DNA from: Fasciolopsis buskii
Taxonomy: Eukaryota; Platyhelminthes; Trematoda; Plagiorchiida; Fasciolidae
Assembly (NCBI GenBank): GCA_008360955.1
Contig: LUCM01011182.1
Location: 3,831 to 67,830, forward strand
Direction of reading: 5' to 3'
DNA length: 64,000 bases
Part shown: positions 11,561-22,779 of the stretch, in pieces
Numbering within the stretch: the first letter of the stretch is position 1
Layout of the letters: each line of letters opens with the position of its first letter
Translations under genes and position numbers: made by a program
Notes under the pieces: generated by a model
Databases searched by the model: none
Seen by the model: the letters and a program-made list of their open reading frames with translations, nothing else
What the model was told of the DNA's origin: nothing

Positions 11561-13055
11561 CACGCAAATAGTCACATCAAGTCAAGGTGTGATCTCTTTG
11601 TGACAGTGTAATTGGGATGTGATTCAGAGAATAAATGAGAGTATGGTTTACGATTTTACCACCTGTACCACGCTTTACATGTCTTCTTTCTCGAGGTTCG
11701 AATGCCTTATTTTTTTGCCGTTGTTATTCACGGATAGTTAGTTGGAAAGTGATTTATTACTGGTTTTGGTTTCCGGCTTTCACAGGATGGAGATGTATCT
11801 AATCTTTATGTTGTCGTGGTGTTTAAGCAAATGGTTTTTTTGTCTAAAGGATTTAAATGTTCGAGAAGAAGCATGACCATCACGAATGAATGACATTTCC
11901 GAGGCAACTAATATCTAGAACTGTCCATATGCTATGCCTACATTATTGTTTAATACCGGTTCAAAAAGGGGAACGTGAAGAAAGGTGAAAAAACACTTCC
12001 AATGAATTTTTCACGGGCAGTCTAAGAAGGGAAACTTTAATTTAAAGTTTTCTTGAGAGTGAAACTGAATCAGGAGTATACTTTATGCTATTATAGAAGC
12101 AGAAAGTGGCCACTTGGTGAGGTGAGTGGGAGTAACTTCAAATAGAATAGTTCCTGCTGATTGTCGGCAATGTTGTCCGAAGTGAAGCCTCTGCCGGTTG
12201 GAGAAACAAGAATCTGTTGGAGCAAACACACTCAAAGGTAAAGTCAGGATCTGAACGAATTCACTAAAAAAATTGTATATTGCTCCTCGGTATTGCGGGA
12301 AAAACTGCCGTAAAAAAGTCGTGAGATGTGCTATTATGCATTGTAAGCTATATGGAAATTCCTTAGGCTTATATTCTTAAGGCCAGAAATGGACCTTATT
12401 GGTCAGTCAGTTACTTCTGTGTGATGAAGATTTGCAAACAAATGCAGAATTACCAAACCGGGAACATTTAGTGTACCGTGTTACACCGCCAATGACTTTG
12501 TTTTTATTTCTGGAAACTCTGTCCTGCCGGTACACTATGAAGCCGTCAACGGACTTAAATTAACAACTTGCTGGATAAGCCATGGTTCTATTATACGTAT
12601 AAATTAATTGTACAAACTGGTTGGAAAACGGAGTGCTTGAATATAATATTCAACTACGGATTACCGGGTAGGCCAGCTGACTGACTGGGAATGAATGCCC
12701 CAGGTAAGTGCAATGCATGAATGACAGTATGAACTAAACTTGGAATCAGAAGTATCTATCCACACAACGTAAGGTAAAAGACCATATGCTTAATCGATAT
12801 AGGAATATAATTTATGCACAATCGCCACCAAACGATAGGTCAGAGATTTTCTTGTGAGTAGTCAACTATATTTTGGTGCTGAACGGAGGGAGGAAAGAAA
12901 CCTATTTGCAGGCACATCCGCTGCATGAAATAAAAGACCTCTGCGTATACGATTAAAAAACACTGCATATTGGATTGGGGACATTATCAATGAATAACGC
13001 AGACCAAAGTGAAACCACTTCCTCTATTCTGATGAGGTGCGAGGAGTACAAATTA
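11561..13055. other. No gene recognised
   Basis: A perfect CAG|GTAAGT donor occurs at 12700-12709, but every frame leading into it is closed within about 20 codons. No other feature is supported. Confidence 0.35.
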
Positions 13056-13059
13056 TAAA

Positions 13060-13190
13060 ACGACCAGTCAAGGGTTACATGTTAGTAATAAGCGACGGTA
13101 CCGTGACTGAGTACGCGGACGACGTGGTCATATGCGATATTTTATCAAGCACATCTAAGCTTAGTAGTCTGTCCTCAAACCTCTAAGATA
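13060..13190 (+). pseudogene. LINE reverse-transcriptase fragment
   Basis: A + strand frame contains ISDGTVTEYADDVVIC, which matches the catalytic palm motif of LINE reverse transcriptases (YADD followed by two or three hydrophobic residues). The frame stops about 20 codons later and no other RT motif could be joined to it. It is a short remnant of a LINE whose surrounding residues differ from RTE copies A-C. Confidence 0.55.
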
Positions 13191-16100
13191 ATGCGGTCTT
13201 TTAAGAGCATAGTGATCTTTAGTGAACATGCATTCACTTTGTCTAGCTATGCCTACCCTTTGTTCCTCGTGGCCACAGTCCACTCATAATCGAGTCTGTC
13301 TGGATGTTTTCGTGCGCTGATCATGGTTGGCCTTTTATGGACATCACTGTCTTGTAGAAAGCAGTGTATTTTCCAAAATCACTTACTCTGAGACATGTTT
13401 TGAAGCCAAATTTTTATTTTTGCGACATTTGTTTGACCACGTTTGTTTTACCGGATATCCGGCGTCCGCATAGCTTTCCATGTCCCGAAAACTTTTGAAA
13501 TATTCTCTTTTGAATCCCCCTTACAGCTCGGCTCTTTGTCTGTGATTCACTTCCATATGTAATTTCATAGTGCTTTTTTGACACCACGATGTAGACAATG
13601 CATTCAAAGCATCTGGTTATTAAGTAGTCTTCTGCATCCTACCGGTTGATGGGACTTCATCAATTGCGGTGTCATAGTTCAGTAGAAGACACCTCCAGCA
13701 GTCGCAAATCGAATGTTCTCCATAGTATTGCATTTCAATTCTAGTATCAAAACACGACATATTTCGTTCTAAACATAAAATATCAAACAGCTTTGCATTT
13801 TCTAAGGTTACTTCTTCATTTGTCATTGGATCTTATCGCTTTACTGTTTCTTCCCCATATTTGCTTCACTAGTAAAGAGAAATTTTTAAGTGTTTCCCTG
13901 GCGCATTATTCTTACTAGACGCTTTGATTCTACCTCTTTTGTTGGAATGATTGGTATCGCACTTTCATACAGGAAAATACCTGTACGAATTCGTCATCAA
14001 ATGTCGCCAAATATTCCTGCTGCGGTCTAAATGCTGCTGCGACCCCAGGACTTGACCATGTTTCTAAATTATCTCTTGAAAAATTATTCTGTTCGGCATT
14101 TGAATTCGCTTATGTGTTGGTGTCCGGATGACTTGAGGTTTGTGCATGAAAGGCGAAGTCCGAAGGGCAGTCAACCAAGCATGTAAAAGATCAATCCTAC
14201 CCACTACTCGCAGGTATTCGTTAGCTCCATATGTGCGTTGTTTGCTTATCCCTTTAGGCTCTCACTTTCCATGTTCGCCTGAATTTCCCTTGGTAACCCG
14301 GAGTACACACACGGAACGAAGTCAAATGGACCCGAATAAGTAAGCTGGTGCTATAACCTATTCCATTTATTTATGTTTTTAGGGCGGAATTTCACAAGCA
14401 ATATGCTTGCGTTTCATGCACATTCTGTAACGAAAATGGGATAAAATAAATGATGTGTGGCAAACAGTGGATGCTAAAGACTTGTGTAGGTGAGAAAAAA
14501 ACAATCAGAAGTTAGAAAGCAATTTTGCTTTTATCTTGTTCTTATTGGTCAGTACCCACGCCAGATAGGGCGAAGGAGAGTTTCAAGCTAAGGTTATCCT
14601 AGAGTACGTGTGTCAGAATTTGGATAGGGTAGATGAGTGTGAAAGGCAGAGAGCTAAGTCAGTGTGTTGAGGAGGTGATAAGGCTGAATAAGACGAATTC
14701 ACTTCGAAGAAAATCACCAAGCACGGATGAAGCACAGCTACTAATTTTCGACCCTGGTTGAAATGCCTGAAGTCCACCCTCAAGAAACCGGAGAAAGTCA
14801 GGAGTAAACAGTAAAATAAAAACGAAAGAATGCACTGATGAATGACCCTTGGAGCGATTTCTGATGGTGTTCGAAACTGCCGAAGGTTTCGTAGTTGACG
14901 AAACAAATACCTCTTTCCGAAATACTACTGAATGTATGGTGTCCATCTTAGGCGCACTTCCATATACTTGAAAAATCTAACCATGGATAGGGATTTACAG
15001 TTCAGTGTGACAGGGTCTTTAAACAGAGGTGATCTAGAGAGTCTGAAAATGTGTTCGAGACACGCAAGCGGATTCACTTTTAAGTCCAAGTCGGAAGACA
15101 GATAATCTCTGATGCATGTCTACTGAGTTCTCTAAAACACGAGAAACCAAAACTAGCTCGGCTAAACCTGTTCAATAATTACGGAGAAAGAAGAAAGTAG
15201 ATCGCTGATGCAGGTCAAAAAATGGAAAATAGGACTGCATAAAACCCTTGAGTAGGCTACGTTTGTTAGCAAGCCATGTGAAAATTATGCCTCGTTTTAG
15301 TTTGAGTCATCCGGTTATGAAATTAGCTTAATAGCAAGGAATGAAGTTGTACGGGAAAATTAAAATTTTCAATCATATGTCTAGGACGAGTTTAGGGTAT
15401 TGAAATAGAGGATGAAAAGAATCGAGTTACATGTAGTGGACATATCGTGCAGTTTTACAAGAATTTCATATTGCAATTGACCAACCAGGCTACAACACTG
15501 TGAGTGGAGTTTTCAGGTTTATCAGCAGACTGAAAACGGCCAGTGCTGCTTTCAGATACGCTTGAAGACGAGACAAAACAAGTTTTTTGATGATTCTAAA
15601 GGTAGCAGATTTGAAGCCTTGGAGCTAAATCACTCAATCGCATCAGTTGAGTTGAAGCCTTTCGATGTTGGCATGACGGCTATTGGACACCACAAACCAT
15701 GAATCAAGCTTCCTAAAGGTGATTCATTAACTAAAGTAGTGATCGATACGGTAAGTTAGACAGCATCATATTTATGAATGGGTGGATAGGGAAAATGGCG
15801 ATCAGCAGCAGGCGTTGCCTTGAGTTCGTGAAGGCTTACTAATGTCTACAGCAGAGAATTCGAGATTTGCAGAAAAGTGTGAGAAATACGCCCTAAACTG
15901 CTATGAGATTGGGATTACTGGCTACCTTATTATTGGCTATCTACGTAATATGTTCGGCTTGTGATACCCATTCATCGAAGCAGAGTTCTTATTGGAAGTA
16001 CGAAGTATTATTACGGGTAGTCAACGCATTCCCTTCTGCCGATCGGCGGTAATCACTCAGACAAGGTGCATTTCCTGTCGAGCCGACTACGTGTTTGCGT

Positions 16101-16249
16101 ATGCTGGTATGATGTTTCTGATGTGATTTCCTGATTTTTAAAATTGACAACTTTTAGTTGCTTCTACTGCCGCTGCTACTGGTTTTGCAACGGAGATGAG
16201 GGCAGTGGAGAATAACTGTCCCCCCGTACGAAATAATAAGGACAAGTTT
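13191..16249. other. No confident gene; two minus-strand frames noted
   Basis: A minus-strand ATG frame at 13826-13620 (68 codons, MTNEEVTLENAKLFDI) looks protein-like and could be a first exon ending near an ACCG|GTAGGA donor. A 95-codon minus frame at 14946-14659 is Phe/Ser-rich. Neither has enough support to call. The rest holds nothing recognised. Confidence 0.25.
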
Positions 16250-16690
16250 CTACTCTCAGTAGTATGTTCCACATATGGATGGATGAACAAAATTTTACTG
16301 GAAGCACACGACCGGTTTCACGGTTTTTGCCACTCTTCAGGCTTCGTCTATAATGGGTTTACCAACCACGTTTGATCGCATAGCTGGTTCACGAGTTGGC
16401 GACAGTAGAGCTCAAGCCCGGGTTAAGCGGCCATTGCAAATTTAGTCAGGTTTCTAGTTGATTTCGCGAATGATAAACGTGGACGAGATTGGCGTTTCTT
16501 TATCATGGCGCCCAATAACCAACCGACTGCAAGCCAGGAAACAAATACGGAATCAACCGAACTGCCTAGTTCACGGTCGGATTGAAAGTGGCTTGATTGC
16601 CATGACGGGCCCCGGGGTGGGCGGGGCGCGGCGTTCGATATGGAGACAAGAGAGGACAATGAGCCCGTTCACCGGGGCGATAAGCAAATG
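16250..16690. repeat. GC-rich repeat-like block
   Basis: This stretch departs from the AT-rich background. It contains ACACGACCGGTTTCACGG near 16300 and a very GC-rich core (GGGCCCCGGGGTGGGCGGGG) near 16610. Open frames run on both strands. It has the look of an inserted or dispersed element, but I could not match it to a family or to another copy in this window. Confidence 0.35.
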
Positions 16691-17369
16691 ACCATTATTG
16701 TTAAAAAAACAGTATAAATCATTTTATAAAGGTAGCAGTCATCTTGACCGGACAGAGGACATTTTGATTGTTCTTGCTTGATCATTCGGACGGTAAAGCC
16801 ATGGTGAACGTGAGTCAAGATGATCGACTAAATCCGCTACGGTTATCAACCGCGATAAACAAATTATAAAACGCTTTGGTCGCGCGAGTTTGCAACCACT
16901 AAATGACCCTATCATGAACACAATTTAAAATAGAGCTTATGATCTGAAAGCTAAATTAGTTTGTCTATATTAGTTTCAGCTTAGCAGTAAATTACATTTA
17001 AAGTAATCATTAAAGAGAAAATATTGAAGGAGTTGAATGAGGTAATTCTAGGTATCACAAGCTCTTTTACGATTAGCTTTGTGCATAACTAGACCTAAGA
17101 CAATGCTACGCATTCATTTTCAGAGGGGTCAAGCGAAGGTGTGAACCGTACTTCAAGACAAAAAGATGACTACACCAACGATTCTTATCGCGTGCCTAAT
17201 TTCCATCTTACGGTTTTCTATCGGATGGCAGCATAAGATTTTTTTCTATCCCAAACTAACACGCGAGATTCTCCCTTTGAGTATTTATTGATTTGATCAC
17301 GGTGGCTGCAGCTGAGAAGATCATGGAAGTGCGTTATTTGAACTGGAACAGGACAGTACCTATTATGTG

Positions 17370-17575
17370 GGATTCGGTTAAGCGTATTAGGCGTCGTCAT
17401 GCCGGGGAGGTCAGAGATCCGAATCTCAGATTTGCCGGTCACTTAAATTTTAGACGACAGTTCGCTGTTGCTCGGCTTGTCACCAAATCGGCCTATCACG
17501 ACCTCAAGTGGCGTGTTTGCTAGTTCCTGCCCTCGTGTAGTGGGCCTTATAGGTCACGAGGTCCGTTCCTTCCGT
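17370..17575 (+). mobile_element. tRNA-headed SINE, family 1, copy 2
   Basis: The head reads GGTTAAGCGTATTAGGCG, then GGTCAGAGATCCGAATCTC in the B-box position. The body has GGTCAC, CAGTTCGCTGTTGCTCGG and CCAAATCGG, and the tail has GTGTAGTGGGCC and CCTTCCGTTACA. These blocks match, in order, the reverse complement of 7345-7600, so the two are diverged copies of one SINE family. Confidence 0.6.
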
Positions 17576-17652
17576 TACACTGGTGCTTGATTCACGTCAT
17601 AAAAAATAAGGACAACTTCTGAATTAATACTGCGGTCTTTTGCTTCGTGCAG

Positions 17653-17860
17653 AAGTCCGAAGCCCGAAGTTTCTGAGGTTTACCTAAATCAAATCATTGT
17701 GCTTTTGCTCATATTGTCCACGTTCATATTTACTTTCGTGAACGGACTCCTCAGTCGAGTCCTAATGTGGTGGCCAAGAGGTACCGGAAGAGTAGTTAGT
17801 ACTTCCACTTCGAGGCCGTTAACAGCCACGAGTTTTGTTGTGTCGATGTGCATAGCCAAG
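17653..17860 (+). CDS. Transmembrane-segment exon, copy 1
   Basis: A good acceptor (CGGTCTTTTGCTTCGTGCAG) ends at 17652. The frame is open to an AAG|GTGTAA donor after 17860: one base, then 69 codons. The first third encodes SEVYLNQIIVLLLIL, the start of one hydrophobic helix that runs to VNGLL. A Ser/Thr/Val-rich part follows. The first 80 bases recur at 18632 (copy 2). Over 24 aligned codons I count 15 differences, about 6 at position 1, 1 at position 2 and 8 at position 3, which is the pattern of purifying selection on this reading frame. The protein family is not recognised. A minus-strand frame over the same DNA is treated as a shadow. Confidence 0.5.
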
Positions 17861-18631
17861 GTGTAATTGCTGCTGATCTTCGTTCGAAGGCTAAAACTGC
17901 AATTTTTTGAAGGTTCATGACGCACTGTCAATATAAAAGCAGTGATTAAGAAACCACGAAGCATTGAGCAGCTGCAATGCTCTTGTTAGGAATCATCAGC
18001 AATGTATTTGTTGAGCAAAGATTTGTGTCCTGCAAAATTCAGTGACAGATAAGAACGCTGTATCGTGTGTGATCCTGACAAGAAAACACCAGTTACATAA
18101 CGCCTCCGTGGTTTCTCAATAATGAATTGGGCTTGGATACTGCCTAATGGATCCCCTGAAAACCATATTAACGTTTCTACATTTGAAAAGTGAAACTCAC
18201 GCGTTCTGAAATGAAAGTTGAGACATCCACACGACAGCGGGTAATATACGCTGTCTAACTGACTACAGCAAATCTACAAATTATGTTCAAAATGTCTTTT
18301 TAGCAGCAACACTGTTCGCTCTAAGCAACTAGCCTTCACCTTTTTTTAACACAGTCGCGGTCATACTCATATAATGGAACAAGTTACTGGCTATCACTTT
18401 CTGAACTATTGTGTCTTAATTCATACAGCCTTCTTGCCGGATAAGATCAGAGGGGAAAATTAGTCCGATTTAGATTTGGTGACATCGGTCCGTTTATCTA
18501 TTCTTCTTGTTTAGCAACCTTTAAAAAGCCAGTCGATGCAAAGAGAGATATATTTTGTAGCTTGTGTGAGCTCCAACTTGTTGGAATCAAATAAAAAAGA
18601 TCAACTGGTACCATTGGTTTGTCGATGGGAG

Positions 18632-18739
18632 TCCGAAGTTTCTGAAGTTCATCTAAATCAGATCTTTTGGATTTTGTTCGTGTTGTCTACGTTCATGTTT
18701 ACTTTTTCTAGTTTGGTCACAACCGGCATTGCAGTATAA
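18632..18739 (+). CDS. Transmembrane-segment exon, copy 2
   Basis: Entered after GATGGGAG (weak acceptor) in phase 0, the frame reads SEVSEVHLNQIFWILFVL and continues with a hydrophobic STFMFTF segment matching copy 1 residue for residue in most places. It stops at TAA at 18737-18739, or is spliced before it at GCA|GTATAA. Similarity to copy 1 starts at AGTCCGAAG; copy 1 has seven extra bases there (CCCGAAG). It ends just after the hydrophobic segment. An open frame also extends upstream to 18536. Confidence 0.45.
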   Translation, partial: SEVSEVHLNQIFWILFVLSTFMFTFSSLVTTGIAV

Positions 18740-18887
18740 AATAATTTTAATAATACTGATAGATGTTTCGACGTTTTCAGTTCAATGACCGTGCTGCTAA
18801 AACCTTTGGAGATTATGGAAATTTGGCCGTGTCGTTTGACGTATATTTCATTATCCTCTATTAGAACACCCTTACTGTTGCCAGTTT

Positions 18888-19123
18888 TCAGTCAACGGTA
18901 CTAAATTGGGAGCATCCAATCAGTGGATGTCCACTCAAGATTCTGCACACTTTAAGTGACAGCTGCGCACAAAGCCTGTGTTGCGTTAATTTGTGGCAAA
19001 CACTGTCTGTAGGCCATGGCACAAATCGATAGGCGGAAGTTACCAAAACATGTATTGGCTGAATAGGCAAACCGTTCCTCCATTTTTTCATTTGCCTAGC
19101 AGCTTTTAGTGAGCTCATGGAAA
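18888..19123 (-). CDS. Possible terminal exon
   Basis: On the minus strand a good acceptor (GAATTTTAACTGATTTTAG) precedes 19123, followed by 77 open codons to TGA. It contains an early ATG (MSSLKAARQMKKWRNG) and six Cys codons. G is not favoured at codon position 1, so coding support comes only from the acceptor and length. Confidence 0.25.
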
Positions 19124-19338
19124 CTAAAATCAGTTAAAATTCACCGTACACACTAGATGAAATAATTTGAAATGTTACTGAAAATAAGCTTACTGGTTTC
19201 AGTTCTCCCATTTTTATTAACTACAGTTTTCGTTGTTCCCTTGGCTGAGAATTTGAGAATGTGCCTTCTTCTCAGACATGCGCAATGCTAATAGATTTTG
19301 GAATATGATTTTCCGGTCGACCAGAAACTCGCCAATAG

Positions 19339-19524
19339 GAGAGGCCCAATGCTTTTCAAACCTATGGCTTCCACAAGAAATGCGTGTTCATTTTTGAATG
19401 CCTTTCAAGGGGGACAACTGTAGCTAATTTGCAGATGATAAAACGAGGGATGCGTGGGCGCACTTACTTTTTCCTACGCATTTGTTTTGACAAAGTTACT
19501 TTTGTACTCGCTATGCTCTACCAG
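19339..19524 (+). CDS. Possible internal exon
   Basis: Between an AG at 19337-19338 and a CAG|GTCGTC donor after 19524 the frame is open for 62 codons, in and out in phase 0. Residues include ERPNAFQTYGFHKKC and a moderately hydrophobic end (VTFVLAMLYQ). The acceptor has a poor pyrimidine tract and codon bias is neutral. The function is unknown. Confidence 0.3.
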
Positions 19525-20794
19525 GTCGTCATAATTCATGAGGCATATGCAAGTCTGATAAGCGTACCATAACGCATTTATGCCTACCGTCGTGAAGTTT
19601 CAACAAATTTATTTGTGCTTATGCACCCGCGCACATTCACAAAATGCTTGCTTCGTTCGGATCTAATCCAGACGTGACATGGAACTGTAAAGATATATAC
19701 AATACGCTTATTTGACGGCGAGGGCTGATATGCATCCATCTGGATCAGTAGGGAAAGGTCACCCCATCGCCACTGCCGAGATGGTCAATCCTAACTCCGA
19801 ATATTCTGTAGCAACGAGTTACACCTAATTATCACCTCCCCATATAACCGTTTCAGTGTGCCCAGAAAACCGCTAATATTCATATAATCAAGGCTGTGAC
19901 AAATTGCATTTAATCCGCGAAGGACCCATCATGCTGTTCAATATCTTCTCCTACTCGGAGTGAGTATATAGTGAACAAAATACTATAATGAAACATTTGT
20001 TTGGTGACACTAGAGCAGCTGATGATTAAGCATCAGTCGGAGATGAATTTTATGACCTGGTTTGATAAACTCAGTTTAGACGTGAAACAGCTTTTCATTT
20101 ATTTAACTGAAGTGTTTTGACAGGCAATGACCATTTGTGTGGCAGCATAGATACTTCTATACACGTAACGACTGGTGGATGTTATGAGAGGGCTTTGAGC
20201 CGATTTGACTGAATAAATTAGACCTTTGTTTTAGGTTTTCTGTGGCGTGACGCGGCAAAATAGTATGGTCCCGGCGAGCTTAATTATGCGTACCTGCTGG
20301 GAGAAGCTGTGTAACATGCAGCCGGAGCACCACCATGTTCGTTTGATTGTGTAGACCTTAATGCCGGCTGATATACCCATGAGAATGCGGCAGTAGTTGG
20401 TTTCTTCTTCCTTTGCGCACTTCATACCGACCACCCGTCTCCTTCGAAGAAAGTTGTCCATTGCATACCACAGCTTCGCCGTTGTGATAAATGTAAAGGT
20501 TGATGGCCTAACGGTGCATTGTCTACTAAGGCCCTTGAACGACGGTTCGTTTTTGAATAATATGCTTTACTGTGACCAGTAAATTGGAACCCCAGAAGGG
20601 TAGAGTTCTGTACACTCAACGCTCTGCAACAGGGAATCTTGCTGACTTGTAGCCATTTGATTTCTGTCCTTATAATGAACTACTGATGAGTAAGTAAACT
20701 AAAAGTGCAGTCGACTGTGAATCATTCAAGAATTTCCGCTTAATTGCATTAAGGCTCTAGTGCTTCCCACGTATAAGGTAACAACAACAATTAC

Positions 20795-20896
20795 CTTGAA
20801 GTTCCTTAGAGGCTTCCTTTATGGTGCCTGTCATTAAATTGTAATAAGGCCAGTTAAACATGGACGACATTGATTGTCTAAGTAAACGCGTCTGAA
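20795..20896 (-). CDS. Possible small internal exon (34 codons)
   Basis: On the minus strand a strong acceptor (TTGGTTTCATTTTTCAAG) and a CAAG|GTAATT donor bound 102 open bases. The exon is symmetric, entering and leaving in phase 1. Residues read QTRLLRQSMSSMFNWPYY and then TIKEASKELQ, a plausible amphipathic segment. It is short, so chance is not excluded. Confidence 0.35.
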
Positions 20897-21424
20897 CTTG
20901 AAAAATGAAACCAATTGGAGAATAAAAACATGCGTTTTTCGAAGAGTGCTCGGATTTATCAAATTTTAAATTCAATAGTGATAACAAACACGCTTGTCTA
21001 GCAAAAGCACTTATTTTACAAAGTATTCTGTCCACGGCTGCTCACATGTTTATAGGCTGAAGACAGAAATTTGTTAATTGAGGTAGTTTGTTAATTTGGG
21101 TCTGACACTCATGGTCGATCAAGAACAGTTGCTTCAAAGTTGATCTTGCTTCATGGCAATTCAAGCGTTTACATTACTACCGTGGCAGAGGAGTGAGAGA
21201 GAAACAGTAAAGTCATTTGGTGTTACAAGGTAGAGGATTAGGAACTGAGTCGAAAACGTTGATCGGTTTAAAATTTTGTGACTAAACTTGTCAAGCAGTT
21301 TAAACAAAACAAGATCAAAATTTACATCATATTAAACGAATTATCAACCATATGATGTCATTGCTCAATTCACCATTAAGAAGACTAGCAAACAAACAGC
21401 TGTTTCATTCTGGTGCGCTTCCAG

Positions 21425-21560
21425 GGCGCCCGAACTGGGACGCGAACCTGGGACGAGCGATTTTGAGTCGAACGCCACTGCCATAACGGATAGGCTTTCG
21501 GCGGTTTATTGAACTTCACCACATGATGATGTTGCACCTAAACGCCACTGATTTGCAAGG
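21425..21560 (-). mobile_element. tRNA-headed SINE, family 2, copy 1
   Basis: Read on the minus strand, an A-box-like TGGCAGTGGCG is followed by TTCGACTCAAAATCGC and a near-perfect B box (CAGGTTCGCGTCCCAG). The ends do not pair as a tRNA acceptor stem, so this is a tRNA-derived element and not a tRNA gene. The A-box to GCTCGACTCAA block recurs at 29641 on the + strand. Confidence 0.55.
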
Positions 21561-21852
21561 CCACGGGCCGCCAGCGCAAAGTAATCGATCTCTACTAATC
21601 GATGATTTCCATGCAGGTAGCCCAAGTACGGCTAAGTTTTACCAGATGTGTAGCATGAATTAGTTGCACGAGAAAGCAGAGAATATAATTCTACTGTGGA
21701 GCAGTAGAAAATGCTGAACGCCTCAATCTAGGAACCTGTTATTTTGTTGATAAATGAATGGCATGTGGTGACCTGCAAAACAATTTAAAAAAGAATTTTT
21801 CTAGGGGGAAATTCTCCGGAAAATTTGTCCCATTTTCTAATTCCCGTCCAAG

Positions 21853-21951
21853 TCGTTCACTCTCGAACAAGTAGTATTAGAAAACAATCAACAAAGAATG
21901 AAAACCGGACGTACTCCGGGTAAAGGGAATTTTGTGCTTGGGGAAACCGAG
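21853..21951 (+). CDS. Internal exon of an unrecognised gene
   Basis: An excellent acceptor (CATTTTCTAATTCCCGTCCAAG) ends at 21852 and a GAG|GTACTT donor follows 21951. The 33 codons are in phase 0 at both ends and read SFTLEQVVLENNQQ then RTPGKGNFVLGETE. About 11 of 33 codons start with G against 6 with G in the middle. A 135-bp gap leads to a second phase-0 exon at 22087, so the two can be joined directly. The joined product has a conserved-protein feel, but I cannot name the family. Confidence 0.5.
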
Positions 21952-22086
21952 GTACTTCTTTCGTTCTAAGAAAGACGACAAGATGAAAAGCGGCAATGTC
22001 TCCGAAAGATGCTCCTTGATTCATCTTACCAGAATTTAGGAAATGTTATCCTGAATTGAGTGGGTTTTCAGTCTGACGTAATTCAG

Positions 22087-22203
22087 GTACAGAGTATGCT
22101 TTACAGAAAATCTTACCCTCGCCTGAATTTTTCATACTCTGACGTGACGTTTAAAGTTGGTGTCTATCCAGTGGATGCTGACTTTGAAATTCTGAGGCTT
22201 CTC
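22087..22203 (+). CDS. Internal exon of the same gene as 21853-21951
   Basis: The acceptor ends CTGACGTAATTCAG and the proposed donor is CTC|GTAGTA. The 39 codons are phase 0 in and out and read SMLYRKSYPRLNFSYSDV then PVDADFEILRLL. Coding bias is strong: about 11 codons start with G and about 5 have G in the middle. The minus-strand frame over its right end is a shadow. The next exon downstream is uncertain: the nearest candidates need another phase. Confidence 0.5.
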
Positions 22204-22383
22204 GTAGTATGAAGTAAAAGCGATTCCACCTTGAATTTGCTAGATGCCTCATCGAAATGACCAAAATATTTGGTGAACGGTAGTGACAGGCCCATCGATG
22301 ACCAGTGTTCGTTGATGCTGGATTCCTAGCAATACATGCACTAAAGTGTTGTGGACTAATCTCATTTTGTTCTCCTAAACAAG

Positions 22384-22535
22384 TTTGTAATGTGTCATGG
22401 TTAAAATACACATGTGGTGGCCAAAATGGGATATCTATTAAATTCCTACCCTATTTCCTCACTAGATCACCTCGAAGTGGGCAGCATGTTAGCTGGAAGA
22501 CTTATAATCCCTGGATGAAGAAAATAAATCCAGAA
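22384..22535 (+). CDS. Possible exon before a 40-bp intron
   Basis: A good acceptor (CATTTTGTTCTCCTAAACAAG) and a strong CCAGAA|GTGAGT donor bound 152 open bases: two bases, then 50 codons ending phase 0. Residues include CNVSWLKYTCGGQNG and SWKTYNPWMKKINPE. Codon-position bias does not support coding (more G at position 2 than 1), so the case rests on the splice sites. Confidence 0.3.
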
Positions 22536-22575
22536 GTGAGTATTCTTTTCCCTATGCCTGTGCTTACTTGAACAG

Positions 22576-22746
22576 GAATTGTTCGTATGGCGCTTGCTGC
22601 ATGAGATTTGCCGAGACCCCTATAACTTGCATCTGTGCATTTCAACACATTTGCTGTTTGATCCGTGTACTGTCGGAAACTGCGCTATTCGGGTTTCCTC
22701 AAAATGTTTGCTACAGGATAACTTGCATTATTTTGTCGTTATGTGA
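22576..22746 (+). CDS. Possible exon after a 40-bp intron
   Basis: The segment 22536-22575 runs GTGAGT to a pyrimidine-rich TTACTTGAACAG, a complete 40-bp intron. Very short introns are known in flatworms. Phase 0 continuation gives 56 codons (ELFVWRLLHEICRDPYN, later STHLLFDPCTVGNC) to TGA. A second frame over the same DNA is open to a CTGG|GTAAGA donor at 22762-22763, so the frame is not certain. Confidence 0.3.
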   Translation, partial: ELFVWRLLHEICRDPYNLHLCISTHLLFDPCTVGNCAIRVSSKCLLQDNLHYFVVM

Positions 22747-22779
22747 AAAGCATTCGGAACTGGGTAAGACTTCTTAAGG

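Noticed and set aside
12661..12709. Perfect CAG|GTAAGT donor
   Set aside because: All three frames leading into it contain stops within about 20 codons, so no exon can be built.
19893..19959. 22-codon + exon ending CTCGGA|GTGAGT
   Set aside because: The donor is good, but the frame is too short and its acceptor too weak to separate from chance.
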